Shown piece after piece: positions 56,680-63,985 of a stretch of DNA of 64,000 nt. This stretch comes from Candidatus Saccharibacteria bacterium (GTDB lineage: Bacteria; Patescibacteriota; Saccharimonadia; Saccharimonadales; Saccharimonadaceae), in the NCBI GenBank assembly GCA_016432585.1, contig CP066696.1, forward strand, positions 248,001 to 312,000, in the 5' to 3' direction. The notes under the pieces are model-generated. The model made no database searches. It was not told the origin of the DNA and saw only the letters and a list, made by a program, of their open reading frames with translations. The position numbers were made by a program, and so were the translations under genes. Numbering within the stretch: the stretch's first letter is position 1; each line of letters begins with the position of its first letter.

Positions 56680-57021
56680 CTACCAGCTACGCTGACGGAA
56701 TGAACCGCCACCGTTGCCACCGCGATCACCACCACGGTCGTTTCCACCGAAGTCACGACGAGGTCGGTCTTCTTTTGGACGAGCTAGACCAACGCTAATA
56801 GCGCGGCCGTCAAGCTCTTTACCGTCGAGTTGATCTACAGCTTTTTGGTTGTCTGCTTCGTTTTCGTATTCAACGAAACCAAAGCCCTTGCTACGACCGC
56901 TATCACGATCAGTGATAACACGTGCGCTAGCAACGGGACCAATTTGCGCAAAGTGCGCCTTCAAACCATCATCGTTAGTAGCGTAAGCTAGGCTACCGAT
57001 AAAAAGATTTTGCTGTGCCAT
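56680..57021 (-). CDS. RRM-domain RNA-binding protein
   Basis: Single RNA-recognition motif (1-80) with RNP2 LFIGSLAY and RNP1 KGFGFVEY, followed by an Arg/Gly-rich tail (DFGGNDRGGDRGGNGGG, ending SFRQRSW). Such proteins bind mRNA and often act in cold or stress; cyanobacterial and other bacterial relatives are known. At 113 residues it is complete. On the mRNA a perfect 11-bp stem (57095-57085 with 57037-57027) ends 5 bases before the AUG and contains the purine-rich AAGAAAAGAG that would serve for ribosome binding, suggesting autoregulation or a thermosensor (inference). Confidence 0.92.
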   Translation of the reverse strand: MAQQNLFIGSLAYATNDDGLKAHFAQIGPVASARVITDRDSGRSKGFGFVEYENEADNQKAVDQLDGKELDGRAISVGLARPKEDRPRRDFGGNDRGGDRGGNGGGSFRQRSW

Positions 57022-57101
57022 AAAATGGATACTCTTTTCTTGTTACTTGTAACGTCAGATCGACCATGCGGCGAACTTTTTTAGAAAGAGTATCCCTGAA
57101 G
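57022..57101 (-). promoter_or_regulatory. Hairpin masking the ribosome binding region of the RRM gene
   Basis: GGATACTCTTT (mRNA sense 57095-57085) pairs perfectly with AAAGAGTATCC (57037-57027), five bases before the start. The 47-base loop holds a self-complementary GTTACAAGTAAC (near 57052-57041). Candidate autoregulatory site or RNA thermometer. Confidence 0.55.
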
Positions 57102-57374
57102 GGGAAACACTCGTTTCGCGTATGCTTCTGAACATATATTATTTAAGCATGTTTCTACAGAAACTACTAGCATAAGCTTGTAATTTCATTTAGCTGCGCG
57201 CATAATAAATCCTAAGCTGGTACGCATAGGGGGCACCCCCTTGCGTAAAAACAAACAGTTTTAAAACAAACCGTGCCCCGGGTGGGCGCGTAGCAGCGGA
57301 AGATTCACCTCGCAAAGGGGTGAATTTTTTAACCACTTGAACCGCAAGCATGTTGTACGCTATGCTTAGGCTGT
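57102..57374. other. Structured intergenic region with orphan hairpins
   Basis: No gene seen. A near-perfect hairpin ACGCATAGGGGG/CCCCCTTGCGT (57222-57246) and, on the plus strand, a terminator ATTCACC/GGTGAAT plus TTTTTT (57303-57330) stop something that starts upstream. TATGCT at 57361-57366 is the -10 of the next gene. The RRM leader on the minus strand likely begins around 57180. A small plus-strand RNA at about 57150-57330 is possible. Confidence 0.4.
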
Positions 57375-58202
57375 ATGGCGCGACTACCGATACCGGGAAG
57401 TGACGATGGTGACTGGGGCGAAATTCTCAATGATTTTTTGAGTGTCGAACATGCCGCAGATGGGTCGCTAAAGTCTACCGGATCACTGTCGGAAAAAATG
57501 TCGACATCTCTTGTTGCCGCCAAGGGTGACTTGATTGTTGGTACGGCGAGTGAAACGCCAGTCCGGTTGCCGGTTGGGGGTGATGGAGATATTCTAACCT
57601 CTAGCTCGGCATCTGCAACCGGCATGATATGGGCACCTTCTCCGCCGGCTCCGTCTCAGTCGATTTATCCTCTTTCAGCGTATGGGTTTGTGGCGGCATC
57701 TGGAAATATCGAAGCGTTCGACGCTATATCAACGCTAGGATCTAATATGACACGCGTATTCGTGCCTGCTGGAGCTGCTATATCGGTAGTAGGCGCGCTT
57801 CTTAATACGGCCGCTGTCATGAGCGGTTCAGGCGAAAATTCTTTTGCGATCTATGATGATGCGGGAATGTTTGTAGCGCAGACAGTCTCGGATGATACGC
57901 TTTGGACGAACGAAGGCTGGATATTGAAGACGCTACCGAGTGTCGTTCCGGCGCAGAGCGTGGATCGATTTGTGAATGTAGGAATTGCAGTCAATAGTGC
58001 AAGCTCGCCGCCGTATGCTATGTATGCAACGGTTGGTCCTACGCCTCCTCCAGCTCTTGGCGGGGCGTTTCGAGGAGGGTACAATCGCCCGAATCACCGT
58101 AGGGCGTTCTACTTTGGATCGATGCCATCATGGCCGGCCTCGCTAGACCTTACGACTGTTGGGAATGACTACGGGTATCTTCCTCTGATAGTTTTAGCGT
58201 AA
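57375..58202 (+). CDS. Tail-spike-like surface protein with shared N-terminal module
   Basis: Residues 1-33 (MARLPIPGSDDGDWGEILND, then FLSVEHAADGSLK) match the beta-helix protein at 45861 in about 22 of 33 positions, while the rest is unrelated. A linker with tail-fibre-like repeats (AAKGDLIVGTASETPVRLPV, GGDGDILTSSSASATGMIWA) precedes a C-terminal beta-rich domain of about 175 residues (VFVPAGAAISVVGALLNTAA, GYNRPNHRRAFYFGSMPSWP) that resembles a jelly-roll binding head. TATGCT (57361-57366) lies 8 bases before the ATG. It is probably a display or adhesion protein; no phage genes are around it. Confidence 0.7.
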   Translation: MARLPIPGSDDGDWGEILNDFLSVEHAADGSLKSTGSLSEKMSTSLVAAKGDLIVGTASETPVRLPVGGDGDILTSSSASATGMIWAPSPPAPSQSIYPLSAYGFVAASGNIEAFDAISTLGSNMTRVFVPAGAAISVVGALLNTAAVMSGSGENSFAIYDDAGMFVAQTVSDDTLWTNEGWILKTLPSVVPAQSVDRFVNVGIAVNSASSPPYAMYATVGPTPPPALGGAFRGGYNRPNHRRAFYFGSMPSWPASLDLTTVGNDYGYLPLIVLA

Positions 58203-58205
58203 GAA

Positions 58206-58247
58206 GTGTGATCCTGGTCACACGATTTAATATTTTGATGGTATAAT
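58206..58247 (+). promoter_or_regulatory. CRP/GlxR-like palindrome and extended -10 of the 58287 gene
   Basis: GTGTGA (58206-58211) and TCACAC (58218-58223) flank TCCTGG, giving TGTGA-N6-TCACA. Extended -10 TGGTATAAT ends at 58247. If transcription starts near 58254, the palindrome centre is at about -40, close to a class II CRP position; no -35 box is seen. Alternatively it is a weak terminator for the 57375 gene, but no T-run follows. Confidence 0.55.
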
Positions 58248-58286
58248 AACTAGCGATCACGTCCGTTCAAGTAGCTGGAGTGTGTG

Positions 58287-58475
58287 ATGAACAAGAAACT
58301 GTTGAGTCTCGGCATCGTGGCAGCGCTGGTCGCCGGCTACGCAGCGGCGCGCAACCGTCACGTGCTGGCCTCGGCCGCCTCTACCGGTCGCGACCGTGTC
58401 AAGGCCATCACCGACAAGGTGGGTCGCCGTCGGCGCAATGCCCCGGAGGGAGAGGAGCAGGCGTCCGACGCCTGA
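58287..58475 (+). CDS. Small GC-rich basic protein with N-terminal helix (62 aa)
   Basis: Not recognised. MNKKLLSLGIVAALVAGYAA forms a single membrane helix or signal segment, followed by RNRHVLASAASTGRDRVKAI and a basic/acidic end (KVGRRRRNAPEGEEQASDA). The start at 58287 follows TGGAG; a GTG three bases earlier is also in frame. It resembles small YtxH-like membrane proteins in layout only. An overlapping frame from 58280 is rejected because its codon use is random. A perfect 15-bp hairpin (58501-58554) follows. Confidence 0.7.
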   Translation: MNKKLLSLGIVAALVAGYAAARNRHVLASAASTGRDRVKAITDKVGRRRRNAPEGEEQASDA

Positions 58476-58500
58476 TCACCTCCTGAGTTCTCTGTTCACT

Positions 58501-58554
58501 CGCCTGGTGCGATGCATGGAGGTTCCAATCGGGAACTCCGCATCGCACCAGGCG
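58501..58554. other. Perfect 15-bp hairpin between a GC-rich gene and tRNA-Ala
   Basis: CGCCTGGTGCGATGC (58501-58515) pairs with GCATCGCACCAGGCG (58540-58554), with GTTCC/GGAAC inside. No T-run follows on either strand, so it may be a 3' stability or processing element instead of an intrinsic terminator. Confidence 0.7.
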
Positions 58555-58593
58555 TACGAAAATCTGTACATTTGTTATAATAACGTTACATAC

Positions 58594-58670
58594 GGGGCAT
58601 TGGCGCAGTTGGCTAGCGCGCTTCCATGGCATGGAAGAGGTCATCGGTTCGAATCCGATATGCTCCACCA
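58594..58670 (+). tRNA. tRNA-Ala (GGC)
   Basis: Acceptor stem GGGGCAT/ATGCTCC (one G-T pair), discriminator A, CCA encoded. The anticodon stem CTTCC/GGAAG holds the loop ATGGCAT, giving GGC. T-arm CGGTTCGAATCCG. TATAAT at 58575-58580 is a suitable -10. Confidence 0.95.
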
Positions 58671-58699
58671 AGCAATTATTGGTGTTATTTTAATACGGC

Positions 58700-58728
58700 A
58701 AAAAGCTGGCCATAGTGTCAGCTTTTTT
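58700..58728 (+). terminator. Terminator of tRNA-Ala
   Basis: AAAAAGCTG (58700-58708) pairs with CAGCTTTTTT (58719-58728) around GCCATAGTGT. Confidence 0.88.
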
Positions 58729-58738
58729 GTTTTTAAAG

Positions 58739-58767
58739 TTGACTTATGGGTAAAACGAGTTTTAAAT
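58739..58767 (+). promoter_or_regulatory. Promoter of the 58806 gene
   Basis: TTGACT (58739-58744), 17-base spacer, TTAAAT (58762-58767). A leader of about 32 bases contains GAGGAG before the ATG. Confidence 0.6.
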
Positions 58768-58805
58768 AAGATCGCAACCATCAGACGGCAACGAGGAGTG
58801 GCGCA

Positions 58806-59597
58806 ATGTTACGAGGCAAGAGTGACAAAGATGGCCAAGACCAGACGACCGAGGAGGTTGAGCTGACGCTCACTGAGTTGCAGCGTCGCCGTATTGCGGG
58901 CGAGGCGAGACGAGCGGCCAGGGAGGCGACGGCGCAGTGGGCGCTGGAGCACCTGCCGCACAAATCGGCTCCTCCGAATGTTCAGGTGGTCGCGGCATGG
59001 TTGATGACCCTGCGTGACCTCCAGGACTTCCACGCGAACGTCCTAAGAGAAGGGAGTGTCGACCGCATCAACGCCAGTGTCGAGTTGCACTGGGGTGGGA
59101 GTGTGTCGCGCAAGCGACTGTCGGGCGGTAGAATCCACCGCATGTTCGGCCCTAAGGAGATGTCGGGCTCGTTCGAGGACAGCATGTTGGTTCTCGCACG
59201 AGCATTCTGCAACTACTCTGCATCAGATGAGATTCACGAGATTCGTGAGTCAAACTGGATGATTCTGGTTCCGGTCGTGTCGGATCGTGAAGGAATTACC
59301 GATCGTATCTACGTTCACAAGGCGCAACGTGGCTCGGTGATCGAGCAGGCGGTGCGTGAGATGCGGTCTCTTGGCGAGCTATTCGCGCGCGATGAAGAAG
59401 CGCGTGAAGGCCGTCGCCAGCATGGCCGACAGCTCATGGACCGTCAACTGGCAATTGCTGTCGCGGGCGCCCTGGGTCACCAGAGAAGCCTCAAGCAGGT
59501 GTACGACAAGACCTACGAGGAGACGTTCGAGGCCCGAAGGGCAGAGATTCTTGACGGCGGTCAGCCCAAGAAGAGTCGCCGCCCTTGGCGGCGCTGA
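58806..59597 (+). CDS. GC-rich unknown soluble protein (263 aa)
   Basis: Not recognised. GAGGAG lies 8 bases before the ATG. The N-terminus is charged and helical (VELTLTELQRRRIAGEARRA), the middle has an alpha/beta-looking stretch (SVDRINASVELHWGGSVSRK, MILVPVVSDREGITDRIYVH) and the C-terminal third is again helical (LFARDEEAREGRRQHGRQLM) ending in KKSRRPWRR. High Arg content and CTG/ATC/GTC codons set it apart from typA. It has its own promoter, and a 13-bp hairpin follows. It may act on nucleic acid given its charge; no catalytic motif was found. Convergent with the membrane gene at 59753. Confidence 0.75.
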   Translation: MLRGKSDKDGQDQTTEEVELTLTELQRRRIAGEARRAAREATAQWALEHLPHKSAPPNVQVVAAWLMTLRDLQDFHANVLREGSVDRINASVELHWGGSVSRKRLSGGRIHRMFGPKEMSGSFEDSMLVLARAFCNYSASDEIHEIRESNWMILVPVVSDREGITDRIYVHKAQRGSVIEQAVREMRSLGELFARDEEAREGRRQHGRQLMDRQLAIAVAGALGHQRSLKQVYDKTYEETFEARRAEILDGGQPKKSRRPWRR

Positions 59598-59611
59598 CCT
59601 GATGTTTGCAC

Positions 59612-59645
59612 GCCGCGGCGTCATCGCTATGTATGACGCCGCGGC
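59612..59645. other. Hairpin after the 58806 gene
   Basis: GCCGCGGCGTCAT (59612-59624) pairs perfectly with ATGACGCCGCGGC (59633-59645) around CGCTATGT. The plus strand lacks a following T-run. Confidence 0.7.
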
Positions 59646-59663
59646 ACGCAGCAATTTGAATAT

Positions 59664-59684
59664 AAAAAAGACGCCCTAGGGCGC
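59664..59684 (-). terminator. Terminator of the 59753 minus-strand gene
   Basis: On the minus strand GCGCC-CTAG-GGCGT is followed by C and TTTTTT (59669-59664). Confidence 0.75.
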
Positions 59685-59708
59685 AAAGTAATTATTTAGG
59701 TGGCTCTT

Positions 59709-59748
59709 CGGCCCAGCCACACCCGAGGATCCGGGCGCAGCTGGGCCG
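59709..59748. other. Second hairpin after the 59753 gene
   Basis: CGGCCCAGC (59709-59717) pairs with GCTGGGCCG (59740-59748), with CCCG/CGGG inside. It begins 5 bases after the stop of the minus-strand gene. Confidence 0.7.
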
Positions 59749-59752
59749 ACTG

Positions 59753-60277
59753 TTACGAGATGGTGCGCTCGAAGAGCCAGCCGACGACGATCGCGAAGAC
59801 GTTGTTGATACCCGTCAGGACGGAGTATCTCCAGATCTCCAGCGCGTCGCCCACCCACGGAACCAGGGTCGCCATGACCGTCATGGCCAGTCCGAAGATG
59901 AGGCCGTCCCAGAACAGCTTCTCGGACTTCATGTACTTCAGACCCAGGCCGATGGCCAGGGCGAGAGTAATGACGACACCCGAGATGTTCCAGGTCACGC
60001 TCAGGCCAGTTCCGAGTTCGTTGGCGAGTTCGCCGAGCCTGTCAGACAGGCTCCCGATCAGCTTGGTGTCCTGCAGTGTTGAAACTGCAGCCGCCGTCGT
60101 GACCAGAACCAGGATCTGGGGTAGGCGGTTGATCCCCTTGACGCCGGGGATCTTGTCGGCCCACATGTCCAGCAGGATGACTCCGACCAGCGCGAGGCCG
60201 AACTGAATCATCCACGGGTCCACCTCGACGGGTTCGAAGAGGTGGGGCGGTGCTGCGAGAATGGATAAGGTATTCAC
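59753..60277 (-). CDS. GC-rich multi-helix membrane protein (174 aa)
   Basis: Not recognised. The GTG start at 60277 is preceded by GGAAGGAAG. About five helices are seen (residues 24-38, 52-68, 95-115, 125-142 and 150-170), with a periplasmic-looking Pro-rich N-terminus (MNTLSILAAPPHLFEPVEVD) and a loop TKLIGSLSDRLGELANELGT. Uniform CTG/GTC/GCC usage is far from that of typA next to it. The opposite-strand frame at 59700-60206 is a shadow. It might belong with the 58806 protein (convergent neighbours), but nothing else shows a partnership. Confidence 0.75.
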   Translation of the reverse strand: MNTLSILAAPPHLFEPVEVDPWMIQFGLALVGVILLDMWADKIPGVKGINRLPQILVLVTTAAAVSTLQDTKLIGSLSDRLGELANELGTGLSVTWNISGVVITLALAIGLGLKYMKSEKLFWDGLIFGLAMTVMATLVPWVGDALEIWRYSVLTGINNVFAIVVGWLFERTIS

Positions 60278-60429
60278 TTTTGTGCTTCCTTCCGCTCGAT
60301 GACCAATCTCGTAGCGCTATTTTACCATCATTTTACTAGATTGTACAGTGATTTTAGATGTATCTTATGCGTAAGAGTTTATTTTTATGATAATTTATGC
60401 TATAAATAGATAACAAGGGAGTGCCTTTA

Positions 60430-60504
60430 ATGGCATTTATTTTTTATGATAGACCAAAAACACATTCGCAATATCGCCATCATCGCCCATGTCGACCACG
60501 GTAA
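60430..60504 (+). other. Possible 24-codon upstream ORF overlapping the typA start
   Basis: AAGGGAG (60415-60421) is 8 bases before an ATG at 60430 opening MAFIFYDRPKTHSQYRHHRP and stopping at 60504, out of frame with typA (60446). A small stem AGTGCC/GGCATT (60420-60437) plus TATTTTTT sits between. Translation is not shown. Confidence 0.35.
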
Positions 60505-62269
60505 GACTACCATGGTGGATGGGCTTTTAAAGCAAAGTAACACCTTTCGTGATAACCAGGCCGAAATGAGCCAAGCGCTTATTATGGACAGCGGTGACCA
60601 AGAGCACGAACGTGGTATTACTATTACCGCCAAACAAACCTCTATTTACCACGGTGATTACAAAATTAATATTATTGACACCCCTGGTCACGCCGACTTT
60701 TCTGGCGAGGTTGAGCGTACGCTTAACATGGCCGACGGTGTACTTTTGGTTGTCGATGCCCAAGAAGGTCCTATGCCACAAACCAAGTTTGTGCTTTCAA
60801 AGGCCCTTGAGCTTGGTCTTAAACCTGTGGTTATCGTTAACAAAATCGACAAGCCTTCGCGCCGTATCGACGAAGTTATCGATGAAGTCTCAGACCTATT
60901 TTTGGAACTCGCTATCGACGACAGTCAGCTGCATTACCCGGTTTATTACGCTATTGGTCGCGACGGTAAAGCCTGGACGAACGTTCCTGAAAACCCATCG
61001 GAACACGCCGATCTTACTCCTATTTTTGATGCGATCGTGAATGATATCCCTGCACCACAGGTGGACGCCGACAAGCCACTGCAGTTACTCGTTACTGCGC
61101 TTCAGTACGATTCATTCCTTGGTAAATACGCAATTGGCCGTATTTCACGCGGTAGTGCTCGTAAAAACCAGCAAGTTGCACTTATCAAGCGTGATGGCGC
61201 TATTGTAAATGGCAAGATCGACAAGATTTTTGGCTACCGTGGTCTTAACCGCGAAGAAGTTGATATGGCGATTGCCGGTGATATTGTTGCGCTTACTGGT
61301 GTAGGTGACGCACATATTGGTGAAACGATTGCCGATAAAGAGACACCAGAGGCACTTCCTGTTATCGACGTTGAAGCTCCAACGCTTAGCATGTACCTTG
61401 GGCCGAACACCAGCCCGCTAAAGGGTAAAGAAGGCGAATTCAATACAAGTCGTCAAATCGGTGACCGTCTTAAAAAAGAACTCGAAACAAATGTGAGTCT
61501 TCGTGTTGCCGAGGATGGTATTGGCTTTACGGTAAGTGGTCGTGGTGAGCTTCACCTTTCAGTACTTATTGAGACACTTCGCCGTGAAGGTTACGAATTC
61601 GAAGTTGGCCGCCCGCAGGTGGTGACAATCGAAGAAGACGGCGTGACGAAAGAGCCCGTTGAAGAGCTTTTGGTTGAAGTGTCACCAGAATTCCTCGGCG
61701 CGGTTAGCCAAGAGCTAGGAACGCGCCGTGCTGCTATGGTTAAGCAAGAGCAGACCAGCAGCGGAACATCACGAACAACTTATATCTTGCCAACTCGTGC
61801 AATGATCGGTCTTCGCAACCTTCTTCTTACGGCAACCAAGGGAACGGTTATTATGAACAGCCTTCCACACGGCTACCAGCCACTCGGTGCTCGCTTGCAA
61901 AAAACTCGCAGCGGCGCGCTTATTGCGACAGAAGCCGGTTCGACAACAGCGTACGCACTAGATAACGCCGAATCACGCGGAATCCTGTTCGTAGGCCCAG
62001 GCACAACAGTCTACCAAGGTATGATTGTTGGTCAGAACACTCGTGGTGACGATTTGGATGTTAACGTTTGCCGCGGTAAACAGCTAACGAACATGCGTAC
62101 ATCTTCAAGCGATGGTACGGTTCAGCTAACACCATTCACCGATCTTAGCCTTGAACAGTGTATCGACTTTATCGAAGACGACGAGCTACTTGAGGTAACG
62201 CCTAAGTCACTTCGACTTCGCAAGCGTTTCCTCGATCCAAACCAACGCAAGCGCGCTGCCAAGCAATAA
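60446..62269 (+). CDS. typA: Ribosome-associated GTPase TypA/BipA
   Basis: Translational GTPase related to EF-G, used in 50S assembly at low temperature and in stress. G1 AHVDHGKTTM (about 14), G2 ERGITITAKQ, G3 DTPGHADFSG, G4 VNKIDKPSRR. Domains III and V and the BipA-specific C-domain follow (LLTATKGTVIMNSLPHGYQP to SLRLRKRFLDPNQRKRAAKQ). At 607 residues it is normal. No Shine-Dalgarno stands directly before the ATG; AAGGGAG is 24 bases upstream, separated by a small hairpin. A terminator follows. Confidence 0.96.
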   Translation: MIDQKHIRNIAIIAHVDHGKTTMVDGLLKQSNTFRDNQAEMSQALIMDSGDQEHERGITITAKQTSIYHGDYKINIIDTPGHADFSGEVERTLNMADGVLLVVDAQEGPMPQTKFVLSKALELGLKPVVIVNKIDKPSRRIDEVIDEVSDLFLELAIDDSQLHYPVYYAIGRDGKAWTNVPENPSEHADLTPIFDAIVNDIPAPQVDADKPLQLLVTALQYDSFLGKYAIGRISRGSARKNQQVALIKRDGAIVNGKIDKIFGYRGLNREEVDMAIAGDIVALTGVGDAHIGETIADKETPEALPVIDVEAPTLSMYLGPNTSPLKGKEGEFNTSRQIGDRLKKELETNVSLRVAEDGIGFTVSGRGELHLSVLIETLRREGYEFEVGRPQVVTIEEDGVTKEPVEELLVEVSPEFLGAVSQELGTRRAAMVKQEQTSSGTSRTTYILPTRAMIGLRNLLLTATKGTVIMNSLPHGYQPLGARLQKTRSGALIATEAGSTTAYALDNAESRGILFVGPGTTVYQGMIVGQNTRGDDLDVNVCRGKQLTNMRTSSSDGTVQLTPFTDLSLEQCIDFIEDDELLEVTPKSLRLRKRFLDPNQRKRAAKQ

Positions 62270-62280
62270 CAAGATTTTCA

Positions 62281-62320
62281 AATAACACCTGCCTCGCTAC
62301 CACGGGGCGGTGTTATTTTG
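62281..62320 (+). terminator. Terminator of typA
   Basis: AATAACACC (62281-62289) pairs with GGTGTTATT (62309-62317), followed by TTG. Confidence 0.85.
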
Positions 62321-62413
62321 TTGCGTTTGTTACTATACGTAAATCTTGGGTGGGTTGTAAGTGTATGCTATACCCCTTATACTAAAATCTATAACCATTA
62401 GCAGAAAACGACT

Positions 62414-63985
62414 ATGAAAATACCTGGCGAAAACAAATTAAAATCGACGTTCGTACTGACCACAGGCGGCTTTACGCCAACGTCTAAAAGCCCCGACGAA
62501 GCGTTGGGTGAGTTGTTCGCCGATGTTCAAAACCGCAAGGTGTACGGCGACGGTAAAACATTCGTCGATCTTATTCCGCGCCGCCGCATGAAGCAAATTC
62601 AGCAGGAATACCTTATTGCAAAGGGAGACCCAAACTTCGATCTGCGCGATTTCGTATCGCGTCATTTTTACGAATTTGGCCACTACAATACTGCATATCA
62701 CACCGATACCGCCATGTCGCCGCGCCAGCATATTGCCGAGCTTTGGCATGTCTTAGAGCGCAAGAATCGTCGGGATCGCGGCTCGCTGATTGCGCTTCCG
62801 TATGCCTATATTGTGCCGGGCGGTCGTTTTAGTGAGCAATTTTACTGGGATAGCTATTTTATCATGCTAGGCCTCGCCGCCGATAACCGCTGGGATATGG
62901 TAGAGGGCATGATGAAAAACTACGCCTACATGATGCGCAAGTTCGGGTTTATTCCTACGGCTAACCGTACTTACTTTTTAAGCCGAAGCCAGCCGCCGTT
63001 CTTTTCGCAGATGGTAAAACTACTGGGCGAGCACAAGGGCCGAACGCGAACATATGTTGAGTATTTACCGTATATGCTGCTTGAATATCGCTTTTGGATG
63101 AAAGGGCGTCGCAAGCTCGATAGTTACGAGCACCGGGCATATGCGCGTGTTGCCGAAATGAGCAACGGAATACTTCTTAACCGCTACTACGACAATAAAA
63201 CGACACCACGACCGGAATCTCTTCGTGAAGACATGGAAACGGTTGTGGGTGCGCCAGATCGCGAACCCGACCGCCTATATCTTCATCTCCGTGCCGGGGC
63301 CGAATCTGGCTGGGACTTTAGTTCGCGTTGGTTTGAAGACGTTAACGACATAAGCACTATTCACACGGCCGACATTATTCCGGTCGACCTCAACAGCCTT
63401 ATGTATCTTCTTGAAGAAATGATCGCTGAAACGTACCGTATTTTGCGTCAGCCGCTACTTGCCAGCAAGTTTCAGGGTGCAGCAGACAGGCGAGTGCGCG
63501 GCATGCAGGAATACTGCTGGAGCGACGAAGAAGGGTTCTTTGTTGATTATAACTTCCACAAGCAAAAGGCAACCGGCCACCTAACGCTCGCCGGTGTGTT
63601 TCCGCTGTATGCAAAAATTGCCACTACAAAACAGGCCGAGGCAGTGGCTGCGCGGCTAGAAAAAGATTTCTTGAAAGACGGTGGCCTTGTAACGACCCTA
63701 GAAGATACTGGCCAGCAATGGGATTCACCAAATGGCTGGGCGCCGCTTCAGTGGATGGCGATTGAAGGGCTTCGTAATTACGGTCTGCACGAGTTGGCTG
63801 ATGAAATTAAACAGCGCTGGATCAAAACCAATCTTAAAGTCTTTAAAAACAAAGCAAAGATGGTCGAGAAATACGATGTTCTTAACCCCGGCAGCGTTGG
63901 TGGTGGCGGCGAATATCCGCTTCAAGATGGGTTCGGCTGGACGAATGGCGTTCTTGCGGCACTACTAGCAGAAGACGACAAGTAA
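62414..63985 (+). CDS. treA: Trehalase (GH37)
   Basis: Splits trehalose into two glucose. Signature 1 is PGGRFSEQFYWDSYF (about residues 133-147) and signature 2 QQWDSPNGWAPLQW (about 435), both close to the family consensus. The acid/base region DRLYLHLRAGAESGWDFSSR (about 290-310) carries the expected Asp and the C-terminal base Glu is near EYPLQDGFGWTNG. No signal peptide is seen at 523 residues, so it is probably cytoplasmic. A possible TATACT precedes it by about 35 bases without a clear ribosome site. Together with otsA/otsB this closes a trehalose cycle. Confidence 0.93.
   Translation: MKIPGENKLKSTFVLTTGGFTPTSKSPDEALGELFADVQNRKVYGDGKTFVDLIPRRRMKQIQQEYLIAKGDPNFDLRDFVSRHFYEFGHYNTAYHTDTAMSPRQHIAELWHVLERKNRRDRGSLIALPYAYIVPGGRFSEQFYWDSYFIMLGLAADNRWDMVEGMMKNYAYMMRKFGFIPTANRTYFLSRSQPPFFSQMVKLLGEHKGRTRTYVEYLPYMLLEYRFWMKGRRKLDSYEHRAYARVAEMSNGILLNRYYDNKTTPRPESLREDMETVVGAPDREPDRLYLHLRAGAESGWDFSSRWFEDVNDISTIHTADIIPVDLNSLMYLLEEMIAETYRILRQPLLASKFQGAADRRVRGMQEYCWSDEEGFFVDYNFHKQKATGHLTLAGVFPLYAKIATTKQAEAVAARLEKDFLKDGGLVTTLEDTGQQWDSPNGWAPLQWMAIEGLRNYGLHELADEIKQRWIKTNLKVFKNKAKMVEKYDVLNPGSVGGGGEYPLQDGFGWTNGVLAALLAEDDK

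Noticed and set aside
57180-57330. SRP (4.5S) or similar housekeeping RNA
   Set aside because: Hairpins and AGCAGCGGAAG looked suggestive, but the conserved SRP loop and its pairing could not be built on either strand.
59700-60206. 168-codon plus-strand frame opposite the GC-rich membrane gene
   Set aside because: Long antisense frames are expected in GC-rich coding DNA; it has no ribosome binding site and its product looks random, while the minus frame gives regular membrane helices.
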